Positions 30,794 through 39,079 of a stretch of 64,000 nt of DNA are shown here, one piece after another (within the stretch, counting starts at the first letter, position 1; each line of letters starts with the position of its first letter). The DNA lies in the NCBI RefSeq assembly GCF_026343125.1, contig NZ_JAPEMB010000001.1, forward strand, positions 4,035,501 to 4,099,500, given 5' to 3'. Both the position numbers and the translations under genes were made by a program. The notes under the pieces are model-generated. The model made no database searches, was not told the origin of the DNA, and worked only from the letters and a program-made list of their open reading frames with translations. This DNA is from Streptomyces sp. NBC_00094. Lineage in GTDB: Bacteria > Actinomycetota > Actinomycetes > Streptomycetales > Streptomycetaceae.

Positions 30794-31732
30794 TCAGGAG
30801 CGCGGGTACGTCTGGCTGAGCAGCACCTCGGCCGCGGGCCCTCCGGTGGTGGTGGGCCGGGCGGCGCAGGAGGCGTCGAGGACGAAGGCCTGCACCCGGG
30901 TGCCGGCCGTGGGGTCCGCCAGAACGAGCAGATAGGCGGGTGTCCCCTGGTACTCGCCCCGCTCGTGGGCGAGTACGGCGTCGGCACGGCCGGTGCCGGC
31001 CAGGACGCAGGCAGGGATGGCGCTGTCCCTGTTCCGCTGGGGCGCGGTGGTGGTGCTCTCGGCGGACATGGACTCCGGGCCGATTCCCTGGGGGGTGTCG
31101 GTCTTGCCGCCCTCGTCCCGCAGAAGCGCGTGGACACGTTCCTCGACCGGCGTCCCGGAGAAGGGGCTCGTGGCGACAGCGTTGACGTCCGCCTTCTTGG
31201 CGGTGTCCGCGCTCCCCGCGGTCGGAGCACCGCCCTGGCTGAGGAAGAGGCTCGTACCGAGGACGGCGGCGGCGAAGGCCGCGCCGAGCGTGGAGACGAG
31301 CGCGATCCGACGCCGGCGGGGCTTTCCGGGGCGGCCGGGGCCGGTGGCCGCCTTCGGCCTGCCCGCAGGGCGCTCCGCGGCGGGGGAAGAAGGTGAGCCG
31401 GAGGGAAGCGGCTGGCTACCGGCGCGCGCGGTTTCACGTGAAACGGGGCTGCCGCTCTCCGGCGCGGTGGCCTGCAGGAGGGCTTCCGCGGCGAGCGCGG
31501 CATCGATCCGGCCGGCGATCTCGGCGGGCATGCGGGGCGGCCCGGGCAGTGTGCCCAGGAGACCGCGGATCTCGTCCAGGGAGGCCCGTACGTCGGCGCA
31601 GAGGGGGCAGCCGTCCAGATGGCGGCGCACCGCGGCGGAGCGCGTCGGTGAGAGGAGCCCCTCGGTCAGATCGGAGATCTCCGAGACGTCCGGGTGCTGT
31701 GTCGTGTCGGCCTTGCCGGTCGTGGAAGTCAC
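30794..31732 (-). CDS. Zinc-type transmembrane anti-sigma factor for SigM
   Basis: The 312-residue protein starts with a zinc anti-sigma domain: His38, Cys42 and Cys45 form the HxxxCxxC motif. A basic stretch and one transmembrane helix (about residues 142-164) follow, then an outside domain of about 150 residues with two cysteines but no named fold. The partner is the ECF sigma encoded immediately upstream, with a 4-bp ATGA overlap. The HxxxCxxC type is often redox-responsive, consistent with trxBA next door (inference). A perfect parS lies within its coding sequence. Confidence 0.92.
   Translation of the reverse strand: MTSTTGKADTTQHPDVSEISDLTEGLLSPTRSAAVRRHLDGCPLCADVRASLDEIRGLLGTLPGPPRMPAEIAGRIDAALAAEALLQATAPESGSPVSRETARAGSQPLPSGSPSSPAAERPAGRPKAATGPGRPGKPRRRRIALVSTLGAAFAAAVLGTSLFLSQGGAPTAGSADTAKKADVNAVATSPFSGTPVEERVHALLRDEGGKTDTPQGIGPESMSAESTTTAPQRNRDSAIPACVLAGTGRADAVLAHERGEYQGTPAYLLVLADPTAGTRVQAFVLDASCAARPTTTGGPAAEVLLSQTYPRS
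31431..31444. other. parS: parS site 4 (inside the anti-sigma gene)
   Basis: Exact GTTTCACGTGAAAC in the anti-sigma coding region, again read as VSRET on the minus strand. Confidence 0.95.
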
Positions 31733-32433
31733 GCGCGCCCACCTCCGCCCTTCACAGCAGCTGGATCTGTCGGTCCGGTATCCGTCGGCCCCGGCACCGG
31801 TGGGACGGATGTCCCCGGCGTCCGGTTCCTTCCCCCTTCGGCGGCCTCGTTACCCACTGTGTCGGTGCGCAGATGAGTGACCATCGGGAGCAGTCGTGCC
31901 CGCCCTCGTGCGCAGCGGCTTTTCACGGTTCCGGTAGGGACGCCGAGGATACGTGCCGCCTCCGCGACCGGGTATCCCTGCATGTCGACGAGGACGAGTG
32001 CGGCGCGCTGGTCGGCGGGGATCCGGGCGAGGGCGGCCAGGAGCTCGCGATGGAGATCCCGGCGCTCGGCGGGGGCCTCGGCCGACTCGTGGGGGTCGAG
32101 GAGCTGCTCCCAGCGGTCGGTGTCGTCGACGGGGGAGGTTCTGCGGGAGGCGGCCTTGCGGGCGCGGTCGAGGCAGGCGTTCACCGTGATGCGGTGGAGC
32201 CAGGTCGTGACGGCCGACTGGCCGCGGAAGGTGTGGGCGGCCCGGAAGGCCGACAGAAGGGCGTCCTGAAGGGCGTCAGCGGCCTCCTCGCGGTCCCCCA
32301 GGGTCCGCAGGGCCACCGCCCACAGACGGTCGCGGTGTCGCCGTACGAGCTCACCGAAGGCGTCGGGATCCCCGGCGACATGGCGCGCCAAGAGCTCCTG
32401 GTCGTCTGTGGCCTTGTCTATCGGATCGTCCAA
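31729..32433 (-). CDS. sigM: ECF RNA polymerase sigma factor SigM
   Basis: The 234-residue protein has region 2 (about 25-95: FGELVRRHRDRLWAVALRTLGDREEAADALQDALL) and region 4 (about 125-185: LVLVDMQGYPVAEAARILGVPTGTVKSR with its HTH), plus a Pro/Gly-rich C-terminal tail of about 45 residues. It lacks sigma region 3, as ECF factors do. The start is an unusual TTG at 32433 with GGGGAGGGG upstream at 8 nt; it is preferred because the first conserved residues follow it directly. It overlaps the anti-sigma by 4 bp and sits 25 bp from the pseudokinase gene. Its place between MurJ and trxBA matches the mycobacterial sigM locus. Confidence 0.92.
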   Translation of the reverse strand: MDDPIDKATDDQELLARHVAGDPDAFGELVRRHRDRLWAVALRTLGDREEAADALQDALLSAFRAAHTFRGQSAVTTWLHRITVNACLDRARKAASRRTSPVDDTDRWEQLLDPHESAEAPAERRDLHRELLAALARIPADQRAALVLVDMQGYPVAEAARILGVPTGTVKSRCARGRARLLPMVTHLRTDTVGNEAAEGGRNRTPGTSVPPVPGPTDTGPTDPAAVKGGGGRA

Positions 32434-32458
32434 CGGTGAGCCCCTCCCCCTGCGGTGG

Positions 32459-34144
32459 TCAGCCCATGATCTTGATCTCGGCCAGCTTGCCGCGGAAGCC
32501 CCCGTCGTTGGCGGGGAGTTGCGTCAGCCAGACCAGAAGGTAGCGGGTCGTGACCGGCTCGGTGGGCTTCAGTGTCACGTTGCTGCCCTCGCCGGAGGCC
32601 CGGGTCGTGAACCTCTCGGGCGTGGAGGGTTCCGAAGAGGCGGCGGAGGGCGCGGTGCGGAGTTCCACCGAGGTGTGGCCCAGGAACGACAGGTCGACCG
32701 AGCTGACCTTCTGGGCCGTGCCCAGGTCGAGGACGATGCCCACGCCCGTCTTCAGGTTGGCGAAGTCGGAACCGTAGTAGTTCACGGTGTGCCAGAAGGT
32801 GCTGGGGTCGCCGTCGTAGGCGAGCTCTATGGTCTGGGGGTTCTCCGCGCCGTTGCCCAGCGGATCGAAGTCATGGGCGGACTTGATGGCGATCGGCTTG
32901 GGCGGCTCGGGCTTCTCGTCGACGGTGGGAGACGTGACCGGCGTCTTGGTGCTCGGCTCCGGGGCGAGCAGCCGGTCGGCGATCTGCCAGCTGCCCAGGC
33001 CCAGGGCGGCGATCAGCAGAGCCGAGACGGCCCACTTCAGTGCCGTGCCGGTACGGCTCTGGAGCGGGGCAGGAGGCACGACGATCGGCTGGGTGGCGAC
33101 GGGACGTACCTGGGGCCGGCCGTAGGTGCCCTGCTGGTACGTCGTGCGCTGGTATTCCGGCGGGGTGGGGAACGTCGGCTCCGGCGGCTTGACGCGGGGC
33201 ATCGCGGCCACGGCCTTGGCGAGCTCGTCCGGAGTCGTGCAGGGCGGCTCCTGGCGCGAGGCGGTGGCCCCGTCGTTGGCGAGGGCGCGCATGGCGATCT
33301 CGGAGAGGCCGCGGTGGACCCCGGCCCGCACCTGGTCGGGCGGGAGGAGGCCCACGCCCTTGGGGAGGCCGGAGAGTCCGTAGGCGTCGCTGTCGTACGG
33401 CCAGCGCTGCGTGAGCGCCGCGTACAGCAGGGCGCCGATGGCCTCGGTGTCGGTGCGCTGCGGGCGATCGGCCGTGATGCCGCGCAGAGCGGCGTTCACG
33501 GCGAGGCCGCGGATCCGGTACTGGCCGGTGGAGCTGCGCAGGACGGCGCTCGGCGTGAGCCGGAGGTGTGCCAGACCCTCGCGGTGGGCCGCGGCCATGG
33601 CCTGGGAGACCTGGCTGACGAGCTGGTAGGCGTCGTGTGCCTCCAGCGGGCCGGCCGCGAGGAGCGCGGTCAGCTCGGTGGAGTCGGGCAGCCACTCGTG
33701 CACGACGTACACGAGGTCGTTCTCCTCGACGGCGTCGAGGACCTGGACGAACCGGGGGTCGCCGAGCAGCGCCGAGGATCGGGCCGCGGCCAGCACCGAG
33801 CGGGCCCGGGGGTGGTCGGCGGGCAGCAGGTGGACCCCGACGGCACGCCGCAGCTTCTCGTCGACGGCACGCCAACTGCTGAAGCCGTCCAGACGGGTGA
33901 CGCACTCCTCCAGCCGGTAACGCCTCGCCAGCTTGTGCCCGCTGTGCAGTTCGGGCGCGGTGATGGAGGGCGGTTCGCCGCCCTGTCGCTCGCCCGCCTT
34001 GCTCTCTGTGGCCTCGGCGGTCTTCGCCGCCGCCTTCTGCGTTTCCGCCACCCCGTCGGTCGCGGCCTTGTCCGCCTTGGCGGTCAGCGGGTCGTCACCG
34101 CTGTTGTCGGCCACGTCGACGGCAGCCGTGCTACGTTCCGCCAC
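32459..34144 (-). CDS. Membrane pseudokinase with outside discoidin-like domain
   Basis: A 561-residue protein. A disordered N-terminus is followed by a kinase-like fold at about 65-300, but catalytic residues are lost: HRD is replaced by HLR (HLRLTPSAVL), DFG by RGL and the beta3 lysine is absent. A transmembrane helix (about 385-405) precedes a C-terminal beta-sandwich of discoidin/F5-8C type (AYDGDPSTFWHT, VGIVLDLG, LAEIKIMG). In mycobacteria an equivalent pseudokinase plus outside domain is fused to MurJ (MviN, Rv3910), where it recruits a FHA-domain regulator when phosphorylated. Here it is a separate gene 116 bp after murJ. GTG 34144 follows GGGGAGG. Confidence 0.9.
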   Translation of the reverse strand: MAERSTAAVDVADNSGDDPLTAKADKAATDGVAETQKAAAKTAEATESKAGERQGGEPPSITAPELHSGHKLARRYRLEECVTRLDGFSSWRAVDEKLRRAVGVHLLPADHPRARSVLAAARSSALLGDPRFVQVLDAVEENDLVYVVHEWLPDSTELTALLAAGPLEAHDAYQLVSQVSQAMAAAHREGLAHLRLTPSAVLRSSTGQYRIRGLAVNAALRGITADRPQRTDTEAIGALLYAALTQRWPYDSDAYGLSGLPKGVGLLPPDQVRAGVHRGLSEIAMRALANDGATASRQEPPCTTPDELAKAVAAMPRVKPPEPTFPTPPEYQRTTYQQGTYGRPQVRPVATQPIVVPPAPLQSRTGTALKWAVSALLIAALGLGSWQIADRLLAPEPSTKTPVTSPTVDEKPEPPKPIAIKSAHDFDPLGNGAENPQTIELAYDGDPSTFWHTVNYYGSDFANLKTGVGIVLDLGTAQKVSSVDLSFLGHTSVELRTAPSAASSEPSTPERFTTRASGEGSNVTLKPTEPVTTRYLLVWLTQLPANDGGFRGKLAEIKIMG

Positions 34145-34260
34145 CGTCGTCCTGCCTCCCCATCCGTTGCGCCACATCCAACAGCCATGCCAATTGTGCC
34201 CACAGTCCGAGGCTGTGCACGACACGCGGTCCCCGCGGATGGTTGTGCGGGGACGTCGTT

Positions 34261-36492
34261 TCAGCGTCCCAGACGACCGCGCACCATCCCGACCAGGGTG
34301 TTCAGCTCCGCGATCCGCATGCGCTTGGCCGCGACGAAGAAGACACCCAGGAGGACCGCTCCGCCGATGAGCAGGGCGACGAGGGAGCCCAGGGCGCCCT
34401 CGCCCAGGAGCTTGAGAAGCCCGAAACCGACGGCGCCGGCGACGATCGCGGCGGGCACGGAGGCCATGCAGAGCCGCGCGTAGGTCCGCATCACCTGGGT
34501 GCCGTCCAGGTCGCCGCCGAGGCGGTTGCGCAGGCGGCGCCAGGCGATGCCGACGCCGACGGCGTACGCGAGGCCGTAGGAGGCGGCCATGCCGACGACG
34601 GCCCACTGGGCGGGCAGGAGCACGTAACAGAGTGCCGAGGTGGCCGCGTTCACGGCGGCGACGATGACCGTGTTGTAGAAGGGCGTCCGGGTGTCCTCGT
34701 AGGCGTAGAAGCCGCGGAGCACGACGTACTGGACGGAGTAGGGGATCAGGCCGAGTCCGAAGGCCATCAGGATGAAGCCCATGCCCTGGGCGGCTTCGAC
34801 GCCGCTGGAGGCGTAGAGCAGCGTGCACATCGGGACGCCGAGGGCCAGGAAGGCGAAGGAGACCGGGACGATCGCGACGGCCGAGTTGCGCAGGCCCTGC
34901 GAGATGTCGTCGCGGACGGCGCCGGGGTCGTCGTCGTGGGCGGCGCGGGAGATCCGCGGCAGCAGAGCGGCCATGACGGAGACGGTGATGATGGCCTGCG
35001 GCATGCCCCAGATGAGCTGGGCGTTCGAGTAGGCGAGGAAGCCGGCGCCGTTCTTTCCGGACTCCTGGCCGGCGGCCGTGGCGAGCTGGGTGACGACCAG
35101 GACGCCCGCCTGGTTGGCGAGGACGAAGAGCACGGTCCACTTGGCGAGCTTCACCGTCTTGCCGAGCCCGTGGCCCTTCCAGTCGAAGCGGGGACGGAAG
35201 CGGAAGCCCGTCTCGCGGAGGTACGGGATCATCGCCAGCGCCTGCACGACGAGCCCGAGGAGGGTGCCGATGCCGAGCAGGCGGATGCCCTCGTCGGGAA
35301 TGGTCTGGACGCCCATCTGGGACTCGGCGGAGGTGCCGTAGACCCAGATGAACAGGCCGAACGTGACGATCATGACGATGTTGTTGAGGACCGGCGTCCA
35401 CATCATCGCGCCGAACTTGCCGCGGGCGTTGAGGATCTGGCCCATCACCACGTGCACGCCCATGAAGAAGATCGTGGGCAGGCAGTAGCGGGCGAAGGTC
35501 ACGGCCACGCTGTTGGCCGCGGCGTCGTCGGCGATCGTGTTCGACATCAGCCGGACCAGGACCGGTGCGGCGAGGACGGCCGCCACCACGATCAGTCCCA
35601 GCGCCACCATCACCAGGGTGAGCAGGCGGTTGGCGTAGGCCTCGCCGCCGTCCTCGTCGTTCTTCATCGAACGGACGAGCTGGGGCACGAAGACCGAGTT
35701 GAGGCCGCCGCCGACGGTGAGGATGTAGATCATCGTCGGCAGCGTGTAGGCGATGGTGAAGGTGTCGCCGAGCAGCGCCGCGCCGAGCGCGCCGGTGATC
35801 ACCAGGCTGCGGACGAAGCCGGTGAGCCGGGAGACGAGGGTGCCGGCCGCCATTACGGCGCTCGACTTGAGCAGCCCTGAGGCACGGCCGGACTTCTTCG
35901 GAGCGGGGGCAGGGGCGGGCATGGGGTCCGGCTCCGTGGCGGGCGGGGGCACCTGGCCGGGCGTCTGCTGGTCCCGGTAGAGGTGCGCGAACGCGTCCGG
36001 CTCGGGGTTCTCCTCGCCGGCGCGGGTCACCAGGTCGTCGACGCCGGTGAACTGGACCGTGCGCGCGTCGTCGCCGTACGGCAGGTGGCGTGAGGCACCG
36101 TCGGGCTCGGGCGCCGGGGTCTGCGCCCACACCCGGGGGTCCGGCGCGTGCTGGGGCACGGCGGGCTGCTGGTAGAGCGGCTGGGGCTCCTGGTACGTGC
36201 CGGGCGGGGGCGGCGGGTGCGCGGCGCGGTCGTAGAGCGCCTCGGTCACCGGGTCCTGCGCGGACACGTCCTGAGCCCGGTACGGATCGTGGGCGAAGGC
36301 GTCCTGGACGTAGGGGTCCTGGGCGTACGGGTTCTGCGCGAAGGCGTTCTGCCCGTGCGGGTCGGCGAAGCCCTGCTGGGGGGACGGCGGCACCTGGGGG
36401 TACCCGGAACCGGGGGGTGCGGCGGGCGTCCCACCGGACGGCGCGGTGCCGTCCGCGCCCTGGCCGCGGTCACCGTCGTACGGCGCGTTCAT
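34261..36492 (-). CDS. murJ: Lipid II flippase MurJ (MviN)
   Basis: The 743-residue protein has a cytoplasmic N-terminus of about 215 residues rich in Pro, Gln, Tyr and Ala with short FAQNPYAQDPY-like repeats, then a MurJ/MOP core of 14 predicted membrane helices beginning SSAVMAAGTLVSRLTGFVRSL. The core carries the conserved early arginine pair typical of MurJ. It flips lipid-linked peptidoglycan precursor to the outer face. It does not carry the C-terminal pseudokinase seen in mycobacteria; that is the next gene. Operon with the DUF6049 gene, 45 bp upstream. Confidence 0.95.
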   Translation of the reverse strand: MNAPYDGDRGQGADGTAPSGGTPAAPPGSGYPQVPPSPQQGFADPHGQNAFAQNPYAQDPYVQDAFAHDPYRAQDVSAQDPVTEALYDRAAHPPPPPGTYQEPQPLYQQPAVPQHAPDPRVWAQTPAPEPDGASRHLPYGDDARTVQFTGVDDLVTRAGEENPEPDAFAHLYRDQQTPGQVPPPATEPDPMPAPAPAPKKSGRASGLLKSSAVMAAGTLVSRLTGFVRSLVITGALGAALLGDTFTIAYTLPTMIYILTVGGGLNSVFVPQLVRSMKNDEDGGEAYANRLLTLVMVALGLIVVAAVLAAPVLVRLMSNTIADDAAANSVAVTFARYCLPTIFFMGVHVVMGQILNARGKFGAMMWTPVLNNIVMIVTFGLFIWVYGTSAESQMGVQTIPDEGIRLLGIGTLLGLVVQALAMIPYLRETGFRFRPRFDWKGHGLGKTVKLAKWTVLFVLANQAGVLVVTQLATAAGQESGKNGAGFLAYSNAQLIWGMPQAIITVSVMAALLPRISRAAHDDDPGAVRDDISQGLRNSAVAIVPVSFAFLALGVPMCTLLYASSGVEAAQGMGFILMAFGLGLIPYSVQYVVLRGFYAYEDTRTPFYNTVIVAAVNAATSALCYVLLPAQWAVVGMAASYGLAYAVGVGIAWRRLRNRLGGDLDGTQVMRTYARLCMASVPAAIVAGAVGFGLLKLLGEGALGSLVALLIGGAVLLGVFFVAAKRMRIAELNTLVGMVRGRLGR

Positions 36493-36537
36493 GGTTACCC
36501 CACCTCATCGTCCCCGGCCGACCGGCCACGACATCGC

Positions 36538-38961
36538 TCAACGGTCCACTTTCTCACTCGGGCCCGACGGGCCGCCGCTTTCGGGCCCGGTGTCCGGCGT
36601 CGGGTCACTCGGCTGCTCGGGTTCGTCTCCCTCGCCGTCCTCACCGTCCTCGCCGCCTTCGCCGTCCTCGTCGTCTTCCGTTCCGGCGTCGGTCTTCTCG
36701 GCGTCGGCCTCGGCTTTCCTGGCGGCGACCCGCTTGCGCTGGCTGTACATGCGCACTCCGGCGAGGACGAGGAGCAGCACACCGCCGGCGATCACGAGCA
36801 TCACCGTGGCGGTGATCTCGGAGACCTTCACGTTGAAGGTCATCGGCTGCCCGTAAGGGGTGCCGTCCTCGGTGTAGAGCTGGGCCGTCATCGGGAGCTG
36901 GCCATTGGCATTGGCCGTGGCGGTGAACTTCACCGACTGGCTGTGCCCGGCGCTGATCTTCACGGGGAGCTCTGCATAGGCTTCGCCGTTCAGCTCCAGC
37001 CGACTCTTGTTGCTGGACGTGAGGCGCAGCACCAGATTGTCCACGCCCTGCAGCAGCTTGTTCTGCACGGTCACGGGGATCGTCGCACTGCGGCCGGACA
37101 GCGTCAGGTCCGACTTGGGGACCAGCTGGATGCTCTCGGTGAGGCCCTGCAGGTACTTGAGGACGTCGTTCCGGTAGACCGCGGCCTCTCTGGCCTGACC
37201 GCGCCAGGAGGTGGACATCTCGCGGTTGATCGCGTTGCCGAACGGGGGGACGACACGTTCCGGCTGGGTCAGGATGACCTTGAAGTCGTCCAGCTCGTCG
37301 CGGGTCGTCTTCATGTCACGGAAGGTCTGGACGGGGAGTTCCCGGTCGCGCAGGTCCTTCGGGTAGCGGGAGCTGCTGGGCACCGTGGTGGAGGCGTTCG
37401 GGTCCGGCTTGGCCGCGGCCGCCGCGAGGAGGTCGGTCGGCTGGCTCCAGCGCCGGGCGGAGAGGCCGTGCAGGGCGGTCGCCATGCTCTGGGCCTGGGC
37501 GCCGGTCGGCACCCGCTGCGGGGCGACCACGATGCTGCGCTGCTGTTCCGGCTGTTCCAGGGTGATCGCGAGCGAGTGGGAGAGGAACTCCTGGACCGCG
37601 AGGGTGGAGTTCTCCGCACGGACCATGTCGCCCTCGAAGGCGGTGGACAGGAGTGCGTCGCTCACCACGGCCGTGGTGCTGCCGCTGCCGAGGGGGCGCG
37701 CGGCTGTCGGCGTGTAGGAGAGGTCGTCGCGGACGCTGTCGCTGCGGGCGATCACCTTGTCGGCGCTGGCCGAGGTCGCGACGGCCACGATGGAGGGGTC
37801 GACGGCTCCCTCGACGGGCCAGGAGAAGTCGGTGGACGGCTGCACGTGGAGGATGGTCTCGACGGTCGTCCCCGCGAGGGAGGTCGCCGACTGGAGGTGC
37901 CCAAGGGAGCTGGGGACGTCCTTGCCGCGGTGGGCCAGGGAGGCGAGGTCGGGGTCGGCGAAGGGCAGCGCGACGACCTTGTGTCCCTGGACGGCCTTCT
38001 CCAGCGAGTCCAGCCACCGCTCGGCCACGACCTGGTTCTTGCCGGGGAGGTGGGTGGTGCCGTCCTTGACGCGGTAGCCGTTCGCCATGGCGTCGACGGT
38101 GGCCAGCAGGTCCGGATCGATCACCCAGGTGACCGGGAGGTCCTTGCCCAGCGCGACCATCTGGTCGAGACGGCCGCCCGGCCGCAGCTCGGCGGCCAGG
38201 TCGTCGTCCTCGAAGACGGGGGTCTGCTGCTCGTCCGTGTTCGTCTCCGCCGAGACGTGGGCCGAGGAGATCAGCGGCCAGAGGTAGGTGAGCTGGGTCT
38301 TCTTCTCGGTGGCTTCCGGCTGGTACGGCAGGAAGGTCCGCTCGATGCCGAGGACCCGGTCGTAGCGCCGGTCCGAGGTCTGGCCGGTGAGCGAGACGCC
38401 CAGCTGGTACACGCCCGACTCGTCGAGACCGAGTTCGGAGACGGGGACGGAGAGGGAGAAATCCGTGCTGAGGCCGGGGCCGAGGCGGGGGATCTTGAGG
38501 GTGGGACCCTCGTCGAGGGTCGGGGGGTCGCTGTCGTCCCGGTAGCCGGTGCGCTCGGAGGCCTGGTCGATCTCGCTGCGGCTCGTCATCATCGGGCCGA
38601 CGCGCAGATCCACCGTCGCCTCGGTGATGACCTTCTTCCCCCGGTTGGTCACCGTCCCCGAGACGGTGACGGTGTCACCTTCCACGGGAGCGCTCGGGGT
38701 CAGGGTGTCGAGGGACACATCGACGGTCTTGGAGCCGGTGGCGTCCTCCGCGGCAGCCGCCGGCGAGGCGGTCGGGGCCTGGAGGAGACCGGCGAGGAGC
38801 GGCGCCCCGACGGCGACCGTGATCGTGCGCCGCAGCCATCGGCGGGCAGGTGAGGGACCGGTTCCCTGGATGTCTGCCGCCTCGCCCACGCGTTCGCCCG
38901 TCCTCGTCGTTGTCTGTGGTGCCAGTGGTGTGGATGGTTCCCGGTTGCTGTGTCCAGGCAT
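36538..38961 (-). CDS. DUF6049 exported membrane-anchored protein
   Basis: The 807-residue protein has a signal peptide (hydrophobic core then ASPAAAAE), a large outside part of about 690 residues starting with an immunoglobulin-like strand region (VTVSGTVTNRGKKV), a second similar beta region before the anchor, one transmembrane helix (about 735-757), and a very acidic Glu/Asp/Gly-rich cytoplasmic tail. It is the counterpart of mycobacterial Rv3909, always next to murJ; a role in envelope assembly is inferred from location only. ATG 38961 has a weak ribosome site; a GTG about 24 codons downstream is an alternative. Confidence 0.88.
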   Translation of the reverse strand: MPGHSNREPSTPLAPQTTTRTGERVGEAADIQGTGPSPARRWLRRTITVAVGAPLLAGLLQAPTASPAAAAEDATGSKTVDVSLDTLTPSAPVEGDTVTVSGTVTNRGKKVITEATVDLRVGPMMTSRSEIDQASERTGYRDDSDPPTLDEGPTLKIPRLGPGLSTDFSLSVPVSELGLDESGVYQLGVSLTGQTSDRRYDRVLGIERTFLPYQPEATEKKTQLTYLWPLISSAHVSAETNTDEQQTPVFEDDDLAAELRPGGRLDQMVALGKDLPVTWVIDPDLLATVDAMANGYRVKDGTTHLPGKNQVVAERWLDSLEKAVQGHKVVALPFADPDLASLAHRGKDVPSSLGHLQSATSLAGTTVETILHVQPSTDFSWPVEGAVDPSIVAVATSASADKVIARSDSVRDDLSYTPTAARPLGSGSTTAVVSDALLSTAFEGDMVRAENSTLAVQEFLSHSLAITLEQPEQQRSIVVAPQRVPTGAQAQSMATALHGLSARRWSQPTDLLAAAAAKPDPNASTTVPSSSRYPKDLRDRELPVQTFRDMKTTRDELDDFKVILTQPERVVPPFGNAINREMSTSWRGQAREAAVYRNDVLKYLQGLTESIQLVPKSDLTLSGRSATIPVTVQNKLLQGVDNLVLRLTSSNKSRLELNGEAYAELPVKISAGHSQSVKFTATANANGQLPMTAQLYTEDGTPYGQPMTFNVKVSEITATVMLVIAGGVLLLVLAGVRMYSQRKRVAARKAEADAEKTDAGTEDDEDGEGGEDGEDGEGDEPEQPSDPTPDTGPESGGPSGPSEKVDR

Positions 38962-39079
38962 GGTAACGAGGCACGCTGGGGGCAAGTGCCGGGGACTGCT
39001 CCAGCCGATGGCGCCCGGTGTCCGGCCCGTGGGAAAACGAGGACGTCGGGGTGGACCGGGGCACGTACCCTTTTCTGTT

